This document shows, one piece after another, positions 35,001 to 48,104 of a stretch of 64,000 bases of DNA. Where the stretch lies: positions 59,673-123,672 of the forward strand of contig MU401564.1 in the NCBI GenBank assembly GCA_022579005.1, read 5' to 3'. How positions within the stretch are numbered: the first letter of the stretch is position 1; each line of letters opens with the position of its first letter. Under the pieces are notes generated by a model, which saw only the letters and a list, made by a program, of their open reading frames with translations, made no database searches and was not told where the DNA came from. A program made the translations under genes and the position numbers. Origin of the DNA: Poronia punctata. Lineage: Eukaryota > Ascomycota > Sordariomycetes > Xylariales > Xylariaceae.

Positions 35001-35191
35001 CAAGTGAACCACTCCTATATAATTGACCCGGTAGTTCAAGAGTCAAGCCATCTTTAACCCCTTACAGTCTCACGAAGAAAGTATTATACGTATCTAGCCG
35101 AATATCCGTAGAGGTAAACCCACGTAATAATAATAATGATATAACAAAGTGCTGCTACCCATCATGATAAATTAAAGTCAAAATATTAGGT
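32012..35191. other. Intergenic region
   Basis: About 3.2 kb without a supportable gene. It has TAGGTA/TACCTA microrepeats, a TACACCCACACCC run near 34303-34327 and an A run near 34465-34486. A 50-bp segment with nested inverted repeats is listed separately. No RNA gene is recognised. Confidence 0.6.
33136..33185. repeat. Nested inverted repeat (two alternative hairpins)
   Basis: A perfect 12-bp inverted repeat, CAAATTAGCTCT at 33136-33147 and AGAGCTAATTTG at 33174-33185, encloses a second 7-bp one, CTCTTTA at 33154-33160 and TAAAGAG at 33171-33177. The right arms overlap, so the two hairpins exclude each other in part. Another CAAATTAGCT lies about 50 bp further right. Function unknown. Confidence 0.6.
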
Positions 35192-37525
35192 TTAATGTTC
35201 GTTGAAGCCCGCTTCTTGCCAGTCCCCAGCTTTAAGAGGCTGTCTATTGGATCCCAAGCCGCTGCTGCCACCGCCGCCTACCACCCCCCCACCACCAGCA
35301 ACGGCGGCGGCTACGTTCTTCGTATATCTCTCCGTATCCACCGTGCCGAGCCAGTAAAGTGAGAAGAATACCAGCAGGTGTAGGGCCACACAGTACGCCG
35401 CGAACAGGTTCCTGCTGGTTCTGGACGCCAACACCATCCGTGTTACCGAATATACCACCCTTTCCGGAAGGCTCATCCGTTTATACGCTCGTGCCGACTC
35501 GCGGCCTCTAAAGGCAGCAAAGGGCGATATGTTGGACTCGTATGCTTGTCTGTATCGGTCCAGCTCTATACCCGGATTCCCCGACCCGCCTATAGTCACA
35601 GACGACGGGTTCGGGTTGGAACCGTAGGCTGACGACGACGACGCAGAAGGTCCGCCACGGTTGTACGTAGACACGTATCTTGTCTTTTCGTACAGCTGTA
35701 GGTTGTCCTTTTGCAGGGCGGCGATCTCTTGCCTCAACTGTGATACTGTCCGGTGAAGCTCCGACAGTTCTGTTTCGAGTTGCGAATTGCGCTTCTTGAA
35801 CCGATCACGTTGTGCTGTAATCATGGGAAGGATACCCGAGCCCCCACCCATGGGCTCACTACCGCCAGGCGTGCGGGGATCGAATCCAGAAATGATCGAG
35901 GAGGTCGGCGATGTCCTCCCGCCTCGCCGCCCTGGTGCTACCGAGGGCGCATACCTCGTGTAAGTGCCAGCAACAGATGCCCCAGACGGGAACGCATTCT
36001 GTCCCTCTGCCTGTAGGCTCGAAAGGTCGTTCTCCAACTGGGCGTTGAGATTCTGCGCCCTCTCCAAGTCGGCATTCGTCCTTGACATTTCCTCTTGCAC
36101 AGTCTCCAACCGGCTTTGGAGATCCTGATGCGATACTCGGAGGATGGTGAGTTCGTCACTGAGTTTCTTGTTTCTGGCCAGCAGTAATTGCTCTAGTGTA
36201 TCCCCTTTGCTCTTGGCCGTAGAGCCGCCGCCGCCCGAGTCAGCGTTGGTCAACATTTCATCGTCATCACCTGTAGAGAACTCGATGCTCTTTAGCACTT
36301 CTAGCTCCTGTTTGACATCCTCGTAATCACTCCACTTCTGCATTTTGGCTCGCAAGCTGTCGCGCTCTTCCGTCAAGAGACCAACCTCTCGTTCTAGACT
36401 GCGCAGCCTCGAGTCTATATCCCTCTTGAAACCCTCCTTCTCGACTCTAGCCGAATCTAATTTACGGATGAGGGCCGAGTTCTCCGACCTCATACGCATA
36501 TAAGCCGGATCGTCTTCGAGGGCCGGTGTTTGCGTTACTTGCGACTTGGACTGGGCAAGTTCTAGACGTAGCTGCTCGTTTCGGGCCTCGACTTCGGCTA
36601 GTCTTGCACTGGTTCGTTCCAAGTCCGAATGAACCATTTCCAACTCGGCGCTCGTAACATGTCCGACATTTCCGTCATCCTCGGCATCTTCGGAGCCTTT
36701 GAGTCGTTGGGTAACTTCGTAGCTGGCCTTGATTTCGTTGATTAACCGCTCTTGGCTTTCCACCTTTTCCTCTAATGCCTTTTCTTTAGCCTCCCAATTG
36801 TCCTTCTTTTCCTCCAACACGGCAGTCCATGAGGATTCAACCTCCTTCACCTTGGATTCGAGGTTGGTCTCTAGTTGTTTGCGATGTACGCTTTCGGTCT
36901 GCAACCGTGACTCGGTCTCCTCAAGCTGTGATGTGAGATTGGCAATATTCTCTTGTAGATGTTGGTTTTCTTCTGTGAGCTTGGGGAGCGTGTCTTCAGA
37001 CACCAGCATAGAATCAACCGACGCCTCTAGGAGTGGGTAGGGATCCGGCGCATTCTCTAGTGCCGAGTAGACTTGTAAGAAGGCGCTATTGGTAGCTTTC
37101 GAATGGTTCGTGAGGAGGTCAATGAAAGTTTGGTATGCTATAGATATGTGGCGTTAGAGGGTTCATCCGACCAGATCTGGCATGGCAATTCAACGGACCC
37201 TTGAGCAGGCTCTTGATTTCAGTCAGTTTCGTCGCATCGTCAAGCTTCCTGAAATCTTTCGTCTTCTGGGCGAGGTCTTTTCGTTGGACGGTCGAGTCAC
37301 GTTGATATGCGACAATGTCGGATGCCGTGTTGTCGAGCGTTTGTATCAGCGTAGATAGATCAATATCTACCGGTGTGGTCAGCAAATGCCCAGGAACATC
37401 AACACGCGCGACGCACTTCTCCAAGCCGATATGGCATGTTGAAACTGATTCGTGTTCTCGTTCCCTTGTGGCGCGTGGTTCTGCCCATCGCTGGGTTGCG
37501 GTATCACTGCGTCTAAATTGTCCAT
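35192..37525 (-). CDS. coy1: CASP/Coy1-type Golgi coiled-coil membrane protein
   Basis: Tail-anchored golgin thought to act in intra-Golgi retrograde tethering and SNARE interaction. Three exons, 37417-37525, 37199-37366 and 35192-37137, give 740 aa. The N-terminal family signature spans the introns: AISAW|RNIDLSTLIQTLDNTASDIV, VAYQRDSTVQRKDLAQKTKDF and LTEIKSLLK|AYQTFIDLLT. Residues 130-480 are heptad-rich coiled coil. The CASP_C domain lies at about 560-700 with ISPFAAFRGRESARAY and LPERVVYSVTRMVL. A single membrane helix, LFAAYCVALHLLVFFSLYWL (about 675-695), is followed by a short lumenal Gly-rich tail. The donor of intron 2 is the unusual GTCCGT, chosen because it alone gives LLK|AYQTF in phase. 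Divergent from the helicase gene. Confidence 0.93.
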
Positions 37526-38578
37526 CGTTATGTCCTAACACGTCGACTCTGGGCGAAGCTCCGGGCAGTTATCGCTGCCACAATTACCGCCTCATGAGGT
37601 ATTGTGTACAATTTTCTGTGATTGACCGAATTGGATGTCGGAAGTTATTGGTCGTGATTTGTGTTTGGATAGGGCATGACCCAATACGTATGGTATATGC
37701 CTACGCTGGCTGAAACTACGTCCGTTACAAGTACGAGTAGATAGACGTGTTTCGTTCCAGAAGGCTGAACTGGAGCTGTTGAGCTAAGAATAACCTGGGG
37801 ATCATTGTTGACCAATCAGAATGCGTTCACTACTACATTAGTGGTTAGTATACGGTGATAATATTAGGTTAGGGTCTATTCATACTGTGAACACTATGTT
37901 TCAAACTCTTGTACAAACACATGTAAAATTGATACGCGACGAGAACGGTAATCAAGCGAGTTGAGGGGGAAGTTTTGTGTTTTTGACTATGAGTATATTG
38001 AATCGGTCTATGGATGCAGTTCACCTTGCTCTCCAGCCATCGGCATCTCGACTGGCAGGGCTACTGTTGCTCTGGTCCATGACCACATGTTTTGAGAGAG
38101 CGTCCAATAGAACAGTGTCGTGTTTCATGTTTAGTAACCTAGGTTAGGTAGTTGAAGTCGAGGGAGCCACGATGGATTTCAAGAAATAGACTAGGTAGGT
38201 ACACGCACTTTCAAATAGACATAAAATATGAAACAAGACACGTGTATAAACGGAATGTCGCAACTGAATATTTTAAATCTTGGTCTTGTTTTTAATATAG
38301 AAGCTAAGGTTGTGATATTGTCATTGAACAACTTTGGTAATTGGCTACCTTATAACAATGCTCATCTGCTATTGGATGATCTCTAACTGTATAGTAACAG
38401 TAAAGTGCCTACCTAGACACTGTGTCCAAAGATTTCGGTACGTTTGTACAGGCACCACTTTTCCTATCGCCGCAACTGGACCTCTGGGAGAGAAAGTCAG
38501 TACTCGTACACGTACATGACTACGTACTGAAACTTTCACAAACACAAGGGGAAGTTCTCTTCTCATGGCTCACTCAAT
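37526..38578. other. Divergent intergenic region between CASP and helicase genes
   Basis: Shared upstream region of two genes transcribed apart. Short frames here have no recognisable content. No named promoter motif is identified. Confidence 0.6.
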
Positions 38579-41500
38579 ATGGTGAAAAAGGGAAAAGGGA
38601 AGGCAACGGCGCCTCCGCCTCCGCCTCAAGCGTCATCGAGTGCCAGTTCTTCCAAGAAACCTGCCAATAAGTCGGGTAATAAGCCCCCCAAGGAAGATGA
38701 CTTTATAGTCTTCACCAACTCGACGTCGGACAGCAAGCCCAAGAGGGGTGGACAGGGCTCGTCTTCAAAGGCCAAAGCGGTCGAGGAGATACCAGATGGA
38801 CCGCCAAAACCCACGGTGAAGCAGATCATCGGAGGTTCCAGCTGGACCGGGAAGTTGCCCGTCAATCTCCTGTCAGAACACTGCCAAAGGCAGAAGTGGG
38901 ACAGGCCGGATTACCAACCTGTAAGCGACGTTGCGGCCAGAAGAAAACTACCAAGTAGTGTTAATCATACTTTTCATCCTTAGATCAGAGGTTCAGAGGG
39001 CTTTTCCTACTTTGTCCAGCTCAGTGCCAAGAACCCCAAGACACAAGAAGTGATGAAGCTCCCTCCCTTCAAACTCCATCCGGACCATAAGCACCTGGTC
39101 ACGAGGGAGAATGCTCTAGAAGCTAAACATGCCGCTGCCACCTATGCGCTGTTCCGTGTTTGTAGCATGAAGAACATACATACTACCCTACCCCCAGATT
39201 ATAGATCGTTGTGGAAGCAGTTCGAGGCGATTAAAGCAGAAGATGTCAAGAATAAGAACGGGTGGATGTACGATGCTGACCCATTCGCCACCTTCAAGCA
39301 ACGCGAGGATGCCAAAGCGGCGGCAGAGAAGAGGAGGGCAGAAAAGGAGGCAGTCGAGGCGAAAGCCAAGAACCTACCCGGAGCTGCTGGCTTGGTCTTG
39401 CGAAGTAATGCGGCATCCGGTAGCGGTAGCGGTGGCGGTGGTGGAGGTGGAGGGGGAGGGGGTAGAGATCCTATGAAAGGATGGACGACCGTCCCTAAAA
39501 TCGAGATGGGTCGGAAAACTCGGTCGCAGATCGAGGACCTAGTGCGCAGAGAAGTCATATGGAATCCCTATGGCGTTCAGATGCCACCCTCTCTTAAGGC
39601 TTCTGTAGTGAAGGAGCTCACCGCTTCTGGTTTCCGCCAAAGTCATGCCGAGGAAGCCGTAGCTCTATGCAAGGACCGCGAAGAAACACTCGAGTGGCTT
39701 CTGGTCCATGTACCCGAGGACGACCTACCTCGATGGGCTCTCCCCGAAAGTTACAGCGCAGGCGTCTCGGTCGCCGCCATATCGGATCTGAAACGCGAGG
39801 CTGCGATCAAGAGGCTATCGCAATCTGGCTATTCTGCCGAGCTGTGCAAGAAGCTCTACGAAGAAGGTGACAGAGACGAAGGCCGGACAGCGGAAGCACT
39901 ACAGGATTTCTTACTCTCGAGTGGTAACGACACTGCGCAGCCCAAGGAATCCAGCGAGGAGCCTCTCATATTTGGTACTCCGGAGGAATGTTGGTCGGAT
40001 GAAATGGAAAGCCTGAGCTCCGTTTACGGCGACCACTTCAAACAGGTCTCGGACGATGTCTGTCAAATTCGCATCGACTCTGTAAAGAACGGCCCTAAGC
40101 GAGATATCGAGACGTTTGCCCAGTTCCGGAGATCACCTCGATATCCGTCCGAGGTAATAGTATGCATCGTTTCCGACCTACCTTCATACATAAAACTCAG
40201 CGTTATCAAGAAAACGCTTGGTTATCTTGCAGAGTCTCTAAGCGAGGAGCCTATGAAGATCTACTTTGCTGTGGACTGGATGCAGCAGAATATTAATAGC
40301 ATTATTGAGAAGCCTGGAAAGCTTCGAGACATATCCGGAGTGGCCTCAGCCGTGGCAGAGGTACGAAAGGTACACTCGGCAAAACAACGCCAGGCTCGAC
40401 ATCCAAGACCTCTACCGCAAGGTCGTGATGCACGTAGCATGGAGGAATGGCAGAGACGTCAAGAGAGCCCGGCCATGAAAGGCATGCTTGCTCAAAGACA
40501 AAAGCTCCCAGCTTGGCAAGTCAGGGATAGAATTGTCCAGACGGTGGCGCAGTTTCAGGTCACAATCATTGCTGGAGAGACGGGTTCCGGAAAGTCTACC
40601 CAGTCAGTCCAGTTCATCCTCGACGATTTATACAGTAAAGGTCTTGGGAACGCAACCAATATCGTATGTACACAGCCGAGACGTATCTCTGCTCTCGGTC
40701 TGGCCGACAGAGTCAGCGAAGAACGATGTACGCAAGTTGGTAAGGAGGTGGGATATACGATTCGAGGAGAGAACAAGACGAGCGTGCAGACCAAAATCAC
40801 ATTCGTGACGACCGGTGTGCTGCTGAGACGCTTGCAGACCTCGGGTGGGCGAACCCAAGATGTGGTGCAATCTCTAGCCGACGTCAGCCACGTGGTGATT
40901 GACGAAGTACACGAGCGCAGTCTGGACACCGACTTCCTCCTGAGCATCATCCGGGATGTGTTGAAACAAAGGAGGGATCTGAAGCTGATCCTCATGAGTG
41001 CTACCCTGGATGCCGCTACCTTTAAGAGCTACTTCACCGCCGAGGGATTGGGGGTTGGCCTCGTCGAGATTGCCGGCAGAACCTTCCCTGTAGAAGATTA
41101 CTACCTCGACGACATCATCCGCATGACCGGTTTCACGATCGAGAACGATAGATACCGCGATTACGACGAACCAGCAGCCGAGGGAACTGGCGGCGGCGGC
41201 AATCAAGACCCAATCAATAAGATCATTCAGAAAATGGGTTCCCGTATCAACTATTCCTTGATAGTCGAGACGACCAAAGAGATTGATGCGGATTTGCATC
41301 ATAAAGGCCAGAAAGGGGGTATTCTCATCTTCTTGCCCGGCGTTGCCGAGATTACACGCACGGTGAATCAGTTAAAATCCATCTCATCACTTCACGTCCT
41401 ACCTCTTCATGCATCCCTGGATACGAGAGAACAACGCAGGGTGTTTACAAACCCACCCCCTGGCAAGCGAAAGGTAGTGGTGGCTACCAACGTGGCAGAG

Positions 41501-42984
41501 ACATCCATCACTATCGACGACATCGTGGCCGTCATCGACAGCGGTAGAGTCAAGGAAACCAGCTTCGACCCGCAGAACAACATGCGTAAACTCGAAGACA
41601 CCTGGGCATCGAGAGCGGCATGCAAGCAGAGACGAGGTCGTGCCGGTCGTGTACAGGCCGGCAAGTGCTATAAGCTCTACACGGAAAGCCTGGAACAACA
41701 ACGCATGGCGGAGCGGCCCGAGCCCGAGATTCGTCGCGTACCCCTTGAACAGCTCTGCCTGTCTGTTCGGGCCATGGGCACACGGGACATTGGTGGTTTT
41801 CTAGGCCGGACACCAACACCACCAGCCATCACGGCTGTAGAGAACGCCATCAAGATGTTGCAACGAATGGGTGCCCTAGATGGCGAAGAACTCACAGCGC
41901 TCGGTCAACAGCTAGCCATGATCCCAGCCGATCTTCGCTGTGGCAAGCTTATGGTGTACGGCGCCATATTCGGCTGTCTAGATGAGAGTATCACAATAGC
42001 AGCAATCCTCAGCACCAAGAGCCCTTTCGTCTCGCCCCCAGAAAAACGCGACTTGGCTAGAGAAGCACGAATGCGCTTTTCCCAAGGCGATGGCGATCTA
42101 CTCACCGACCTACGCGCATATCAGCATTGGAGCTCAATGCTAGACCAAGGCACGCCCCAACGCCAAGTCCGCGACTTTTGCACCGAAAACTTCCTCTCCT
42201 ACCAGACACTGTCCGACATATCCTCCACCCGTACACAATATTATTCCGCCCTGACAGAAATCGGCCTAGCCGACACACACTATAATGTCAACTCCTCCTC
42301 CTCCTCTTCCACCAACGTCTCCATGCCCTTACTCCGCGCTCTCGCCGCCGCAGCGTTCACCCCGCAGATCGCACGGATCCAATTCCCCGACAAGAAATTC
42401 GCCTCGTCCATGTCCGGCGCCGTCGAGCTAGACCCCGAAGCCCGCACCATAAGATACTACACGCAGGAGAACGGACGGGTCTTTATCCATCCCAGTAGCG
42501 CGCTCTTCGACAGTCAGGGATTTGCAGGGAATGCGGCATTTCTGTCGTATTTCACCATGATGGCTACTAGTAAAGTGTTTATTCGCGATTTAACACGTAA
42601 GTCTTTCCTCTTTCCCCTGGTCCTTTTCCCCCGTCAGTCTTTTGTTGTTTACTAATAAATTAATTCCAAATAAAAAAAGCCTTCAACGCATTCACCCTCC
42701 TCCTATTCTCAGGAGCCATAGAACTCGACACAATGGGAAGAGGTTTAATAGTAGATGGATGGCTTCGGTATGTTTTTTCCCTCTTTCTTTCTTTCCCAAC
42801 TTACTAACAAAAAAACAAAAGTCTCCGCGGCTGGGCCCGAATAGGCGTCCTAGTTTCCCGATTACGTGGCATGGTAGACAACATCATCGCCATGAAAGTC
42901 AACAATCCCCACGTCGACGTCCGAGAGAGCGAGGTCATCAAGATTGTTACTAAGCTTATAGAATTGGATGGGTTGGATGCTTGA
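38579..42984 (+). CDS. DEAH-box RNA helicase with UBA and RWD domains (DHX29/DHX57-like)
   Basis: ATP-dependent RNA helicase of the DHX29/DHX57 group, related to fission yeast Ucp12 and budding yeast YLR419W. Relatives act in translation initiation or ribosome-linked RNA remodelling. The exact role here is unknown. Four exons, 38579-38920, 38984-42596, 42680-42767 and 42822-42984, give 1401 aa. Domains in order: Lys/Pro/Ser-rich N-terminus, UBA-like segment at about 316-365 (VVKELTASGFRQSHAEEAV), and RWD domain at about 450-580 (CWSDEMESLSSVYGDHF). The helicase core follows: Walker A GETGSGKST at 645-653, DEVH at 754-757, SAT at 786-788, NVAETSITI from 950 and QRRGRAGR from 996. HA2/OB-fold regions come last, including FIRDLTPFNAF across intron 2. 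A poly-Gly run (about residue 260) comes from a GGT/GGA repeat. All core motifs are intact. The last two introns are small, with ACTAAC-type branch sites. Confidence 0.95.
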
Positions 42985-44282
42985 GATTTTTTTTTTTTTA
43001 AAAAAAGGAAAAAGGAAGGGAGGGGAGGGATTTCGGGTAAGACGGTAGATGGGTGGTAAAAAGATGCTTAGGTACCTACTAAGTACCTATCTCGTATATA
43101 AATATATGTCCTACGTCATGGGAAGTAGGTAGTTGAAGGAAAGGAAATGAAAAAAAAAAACGAATTTATCTGGAATTTCATGATTCGAAAGGACTCATGA
43201 ATCTGATGAAAAACGAAAAACGTCCCTAGAGATCTTGGTTATTTCCATCCAAATCTAGGACGATTCCCCCCCCCCCCCCCCACAACTACGTGTAGAAAAT
43301 GTAGATGGTTGTTGACTTTGTCCCTCGACAACTGTAGAATCTCGTGTCGCACTGTTGGCAGAAATTACGACGTTTGGACTCCTCCGACTGTTTGGGCGTA
43401 GCAATGATAGAGCCACTTACTTCGACCAAACTAATTTGAGATGTTAACCAGATATCCATCATCTACAATAACCTTATCTTATCGCGGCATCAAACATCAT
43501 CCATCATCAGTCACGAGGCACTTCAACTTCACCAACCATCAGCTCATAAGGCCAAGCTCTTTGCATTCTATCGGACAAGGCCTGGTACGTACGTATCTTA
43601 GCTTATACAATATGACAGACGGTCATATAGCCACTTAGCATAGACCAATGTACTTGTCAACTGCAGTTACGCCTTCCCTGTCGAGCCTATTCTTCTACCC
43701 ACTTGGGCAGAATAGGGTTCAACATTCCGACCTTTGACTTGACTTGCCCCGGAGCCATGTATAAAACTACGCCGTCCGAGCCTGTCATACCCGGTAACTC
43801 TCAGGGCCGTCGTCTTCGCGTATCTCGTAGTCGTAACTGCTTCCATGAGGGTTGGAGCTTTCAAGCTACCATTGGCGACCCTCTCTTCTGCAAACTATGC
43901 TTCACCCCCCTTTGCTATTTTACCTCCTCTTTTCTCTTCTTTTCTTCTGCGCTGGGGCTTTAAAGCTACCAAGGCGCACGTCCACTCTCTCTCTCTCTCT
44001 CTCGATGGCCACGTCACCAGCCTCCTCATTAACATGAAAAACGCTTTGTCGTGACGATGGGGGGTTAAATGGATGTTGGGGGATGGGAATTGCATGTGTG
44101 CGCAAAACTAGGGGATTCAGGTTATGGGTACGAGGGGTTTGTGTTTAGAAGTGCTATGACGCTTGCGGTCTTCTTAGAAGATCGCCGTGAGTAGCTCAGA
44201 TACTCGCGTTTGAATCTGGCATAACACTCCTAGGTACGGCCTAGACTTGTAGGATGTGTGTAGTATCGGGAAAAGACACTCT
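42985..44282. other. Convergent 3' flanks of helicase and importin alpha genes
   Basis: Mostly low-complexity sequence with T, A and C homopolymers (12 C at about 43267-43281) and a CT dinucleotide run near 43986-44003. Short frames between 43441 and 44105 overlap on both strands and have no domain. Confidence 0.6.
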
Positions 44283-46319
44283 CTACATATCCATGGAATC
44301 GGCGCCGTTGGCAAAGTTGAAGCCGCCGCTCTGCGCGCCCTCGCCTTGGGCACCGAAGCCAAAGGTTCCGTTGCTCGTCGGCTGGGCGTTCATGCCGTCG
44401 TCCGCATTCTCATCCTCGTCAGAGAAGTACTTCTCGATGATATTGTACGACTTCATGTAGATTTCTTCGTTGGCATTGGTCTGGCAATCGTGGATCTTCT
44501 CCATGCCACCGCACTCCTCGATGAATAGCGCATAGCGGTTGACAGATTCAGGGCCCTCGCCAGCAGCTTGCTTGTCTAGATCGCCCACCTTCAAGATGTT
44601 CTCTAGTCCGTCGAGAGCAACCTGGATAATCTTGTTATCAGGGCACGCGAGCAAGTCACAAAGCGGCTTGATGCAGCCCTGAGACACCAGGTATCTAATC
44701 TGCTCTGGCTTCTGTAGCCCACCACTAGTAGCGTTGCTAATGGCCCAGCAAGCCTCCTTCCGTGTCTTGAGGTCACCGTTCGAAAGCAGGTGAATTAGAG
44801 GGGGGATGATGTTGGCATCGATAACGGCCTGGATTTGCTGCGAGTTACCGGCAGTGATGTTCGATATGGTCCAGCAGGCCTCCTTCCGGATGCCGTCCTT
44901 GTTAGAGCTGAGCAACGACAACAGACAGGACAGGGCTCCACAGTTGATGATGACCTGTGTCTGAACGTCATCTCCGGTTACGATATTACCAACGGACCTG
45001 AGCGCGGGTGTCTGGACACTGTGGGAGGCGTGCATAAGAAGTTCCACAAGCCTACGGGGGATACCTGCTTCAATGACTGCTTGGATCTTATCATTGGATC
45101 CGTCCGACAGATACGAGATTGCCCAGCAGGCATCGATCAGGACCTCGTCATCGAGCGAGTATACGAGCTTGGCGAGGACGGGGAGAGCGGGTAGAATCTA
45201 AGCTATGTCAGCGGACGGCTCCGTGTCGTGGCGCGATGGACTATTCTCGCAAAGGTCGAACAAGGGTCTACGTACCATTGACCAGTCCGGTTGGGGTGTC
45301 TTGCCCCTGCAAAAGTTGCTCAGAGTCCATGTAGCGTTCCGTAGCATGCTTAGCTTGCGGCTGTCACCGAGAAGACTCAACAAAGGCTTCAGGGCGCCGC
45401 AGCTGAGGACATAATCTCGGCACGATGGACTATCACCGGCTATATTACCGAGAGCCCAAACAGCCTGTTCCCGAACATCTGGTTCAGGGCTAGCTAGCAG
45501 CTCAACGAAAATGGGAACAGCGCCTGCCTCGATAACAACCTGCGTCTGGGCTGCGCTGCCCGAGGCGATGTTGGTCAAAGCCCAGGCAGCTTCAAACTGG
45601 ACAAGGGTGTGAGGAGAACGCAGGAATTCAACGAATCTGGTCACCACACCAGTCTTGATAACTTCTTCGATAGGAGGGTTTCTCTCTTTCGACAAAAGCT
45701 TCCGGAATTTCGTGGTAGCTTGAATTTGTAAATCGATCTGATCGGAGAAGACGCCCTGGACCATCTGAGGAAGATCCTCGTTGAGCTGTTTGAGATGACA
45801 GACGTTAGTAGGTATCCCAAATGCGACCGGGCATTAGAAAGATATAGACTGCCTGCGCAAAGGACTAGAATTTCGCGGCATGTGAAAAACTCCATGGCTC
45901 CCTAGAGCTTGGTTGTGCAGCATGTCGGACACTGACACCGAGCGAAGCACCTCCCCCGCCAAGATCAACCCTGGTTCAGGGTGCCAAATTTGTGGGGGTA
46001 GCAACTGACGGGCGCCATCTGCCATATACGTCGAAGGAATGAAAGTAGTCGAGCAGAATATCGAGAGAAAAGGAAAGATACTAACCTGGGTCTCGGTGGG
46101 AGCTGTATCATCGTCGCTGTCGGGTGCAGCACCCAGAGAAGCGCCGGGACGATCAGCACCTGTGCCAATACCTCGCCGTTTGGCTAGGTTCTCTTCTCGC
46201 TTAGCCTTTCGGATCTCGACCTGGGCCTCCTCGCGACGACGACGAAGCTCATCGGGCTTGAATGTGCTCTTCGCCTTGTATTGATTGCGGCGATGCTCGG
46301 GAATGTATTTATCAGACAT
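44283..46319 (-). CDS. srp1: Importin (karyopherin) alpha
   Basis: Nuclear import adaptor that binds classical nuclear localisation signals with its armadillo repeats and importin beta with its N-terminal IBB domain. Three exons, 46086-46319, 45276-45785 and 44283-45197, give 552 aa, the usual length. The IBB is the basic segment [20 protein letters not shown]...[13 protein letters not shown] (about 8-55). The arm repeats show the characteristic NLS-groove pattern: [81 protein letters not shown] and [14 protein letters not shown]. The Trp and Asn groove residues are all present. The C-terminus is Gly/Asn-rich. Intron 1 is 300 nt, much longer than the 78-nt second intron. It separates the IBB from the arm repeats. 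Confidence 0.96.
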
Positions 46320-48104
46320 GATCACTGCGTGCTGTCGACGACAGACTTTGGTTGTTTTGGTGGATGATGCAGATGGGGAGCTGGAGGGCGGGGTGGTTTC
46401 GTTTGCAGAATCCCCAGAACAAGACAAGACACCTATTCGGCAGGGGAATGCTGGCAGTAAATGAACCGGCAAACAAGGTTAATGATTTTCCAAAGAGGAA
46501 ACCAGGTTTTTCTCAGCTGGCCACTATTTTGTAATCAGACCCTAAGAATGTAGAGGAAGAAGATCGAGTTTGGCTTGGGCGTTGAATGAAGAGAAGGAAG
46601 GGTTAAAAAAACAAAAGACAATAGTGGAATGGTCGATGGTGGGGGAAAGAATACCAAGGAGGATGTACTCGTACTTGAAATTACTGCTGAGCATAGTGCA
46701 CTGAAACCAGCAAAAGAATTTCAGGTGAAGATGAATTTTGGTCGCTCTTTCAACTGTTAGCAGCAGTTCTAGTGGGTCTCTTTCCTCTAGGCTTGTTCCA
46801 TTCTGATGGTGTCTAGCTGTGTTGGGATAAGACTAGTGTCTCTCTATTACACTAGTACCCACCAGCTAAGCTACAAATGGTAGTTTTGTCAGTTATTTTT
46901 TAATCTCTATTAGAAGACAACCTTTGATTGTCAAAACACGATTGTATCTATATGTATACCTACTCACATCACAGACATAAGTTGGTCTAGGTTTGCATGT
47001 GTTCAGATGCTCAAGGTATCTACAATACCTATGTACCTTACATATGTTCAGGTACAATAGGAGTCATGTATTATGTGTAAAGAGATTGTAGCCACCTTCA
47101 AATGTTTAATAACCCAGCCGGCTGGGTTGGTGCCAGTCGCTCCAGAATACAAAAGAATCATGTCTCTGGTGTCAAACATACAAGTACATAGGTTAGGTGA
47201 AACTGTTCCTCTTCTTTAACAATTGGGGGATGACTTACTTGGTACCTCATGTACAAGTAAACAATTATGGCATGTCATCGGGTAGTTTCCACAACAAATG
47301 CAATGGCAGCGCAGATATCTGCCTATCAACAGAGTAAGAAACACGCATTAGACTAGGTTAGATGCTATACAACCACAGGTCTGTACAGTGTACTCGTAGC
47401 CTGTAGGGCCTAGGTAGTCAGGTGCCTCTGTTGTTGAGGAGGGGTTTCAGCCAATTGGCAACAGGCAAAGTGACAAAATTGACTAATACATGTATAAACA
47501 GTCGGCAGTCCATTACCAACCCTGATATCCCATATGATTCGTGTAAAGAAAGCAGACATCAGTGTTTTTACTTGTTTGTTTACATACCTACCTACACATA
47601 CGTTAAAGAAAAACCATTGTAGTCAGGATCACGTGTGCTTGTCTAAAAGCAAAACACTGACGTCCATCTTTGTTGCTATATGACATACATGTAGTTACAT
47701 GATAAAAAGGACAAAACAAGAGTAGCTACAGATATACTCATCAGCACGCCTGCGTACTCGTATGCCTGCACGGAGTAATACCTAGTCAATAGCGCCTGCC
47801 ACCTGGCGCATCTACTCTACACGGGTAGGGAAGTCGCATTACCATAAATCATGTGACAGCGCTATTTGAACATTTTGGAAAAGCGGGGCCATGTCTGTTT
47901 AGAGTCATGCCAAATCGTTATACTGAAGTGTTTAACACGCGTTGGAAATAATAGGGACGCGCCTTCTCGTCGAATACAATGTATCGACAATGTGTAAACT
48001 ACAATGTCATATCCCAAATACCTTTTGTGTGATGACTCTTTCGGTGCCCTCTCACCTGTGATGATGTGACAGCTAAACGACCTTGAAACTCTGCTGGTTT
48101 CGCG
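46320..48104. other. Divergent intergenic region between importin alpha and pot1
   Basis: 1.8 kb with scattered TACCTA and ACATGTA strings and no supportable gene. It contains both upstream regions. Confidence 0.6.
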
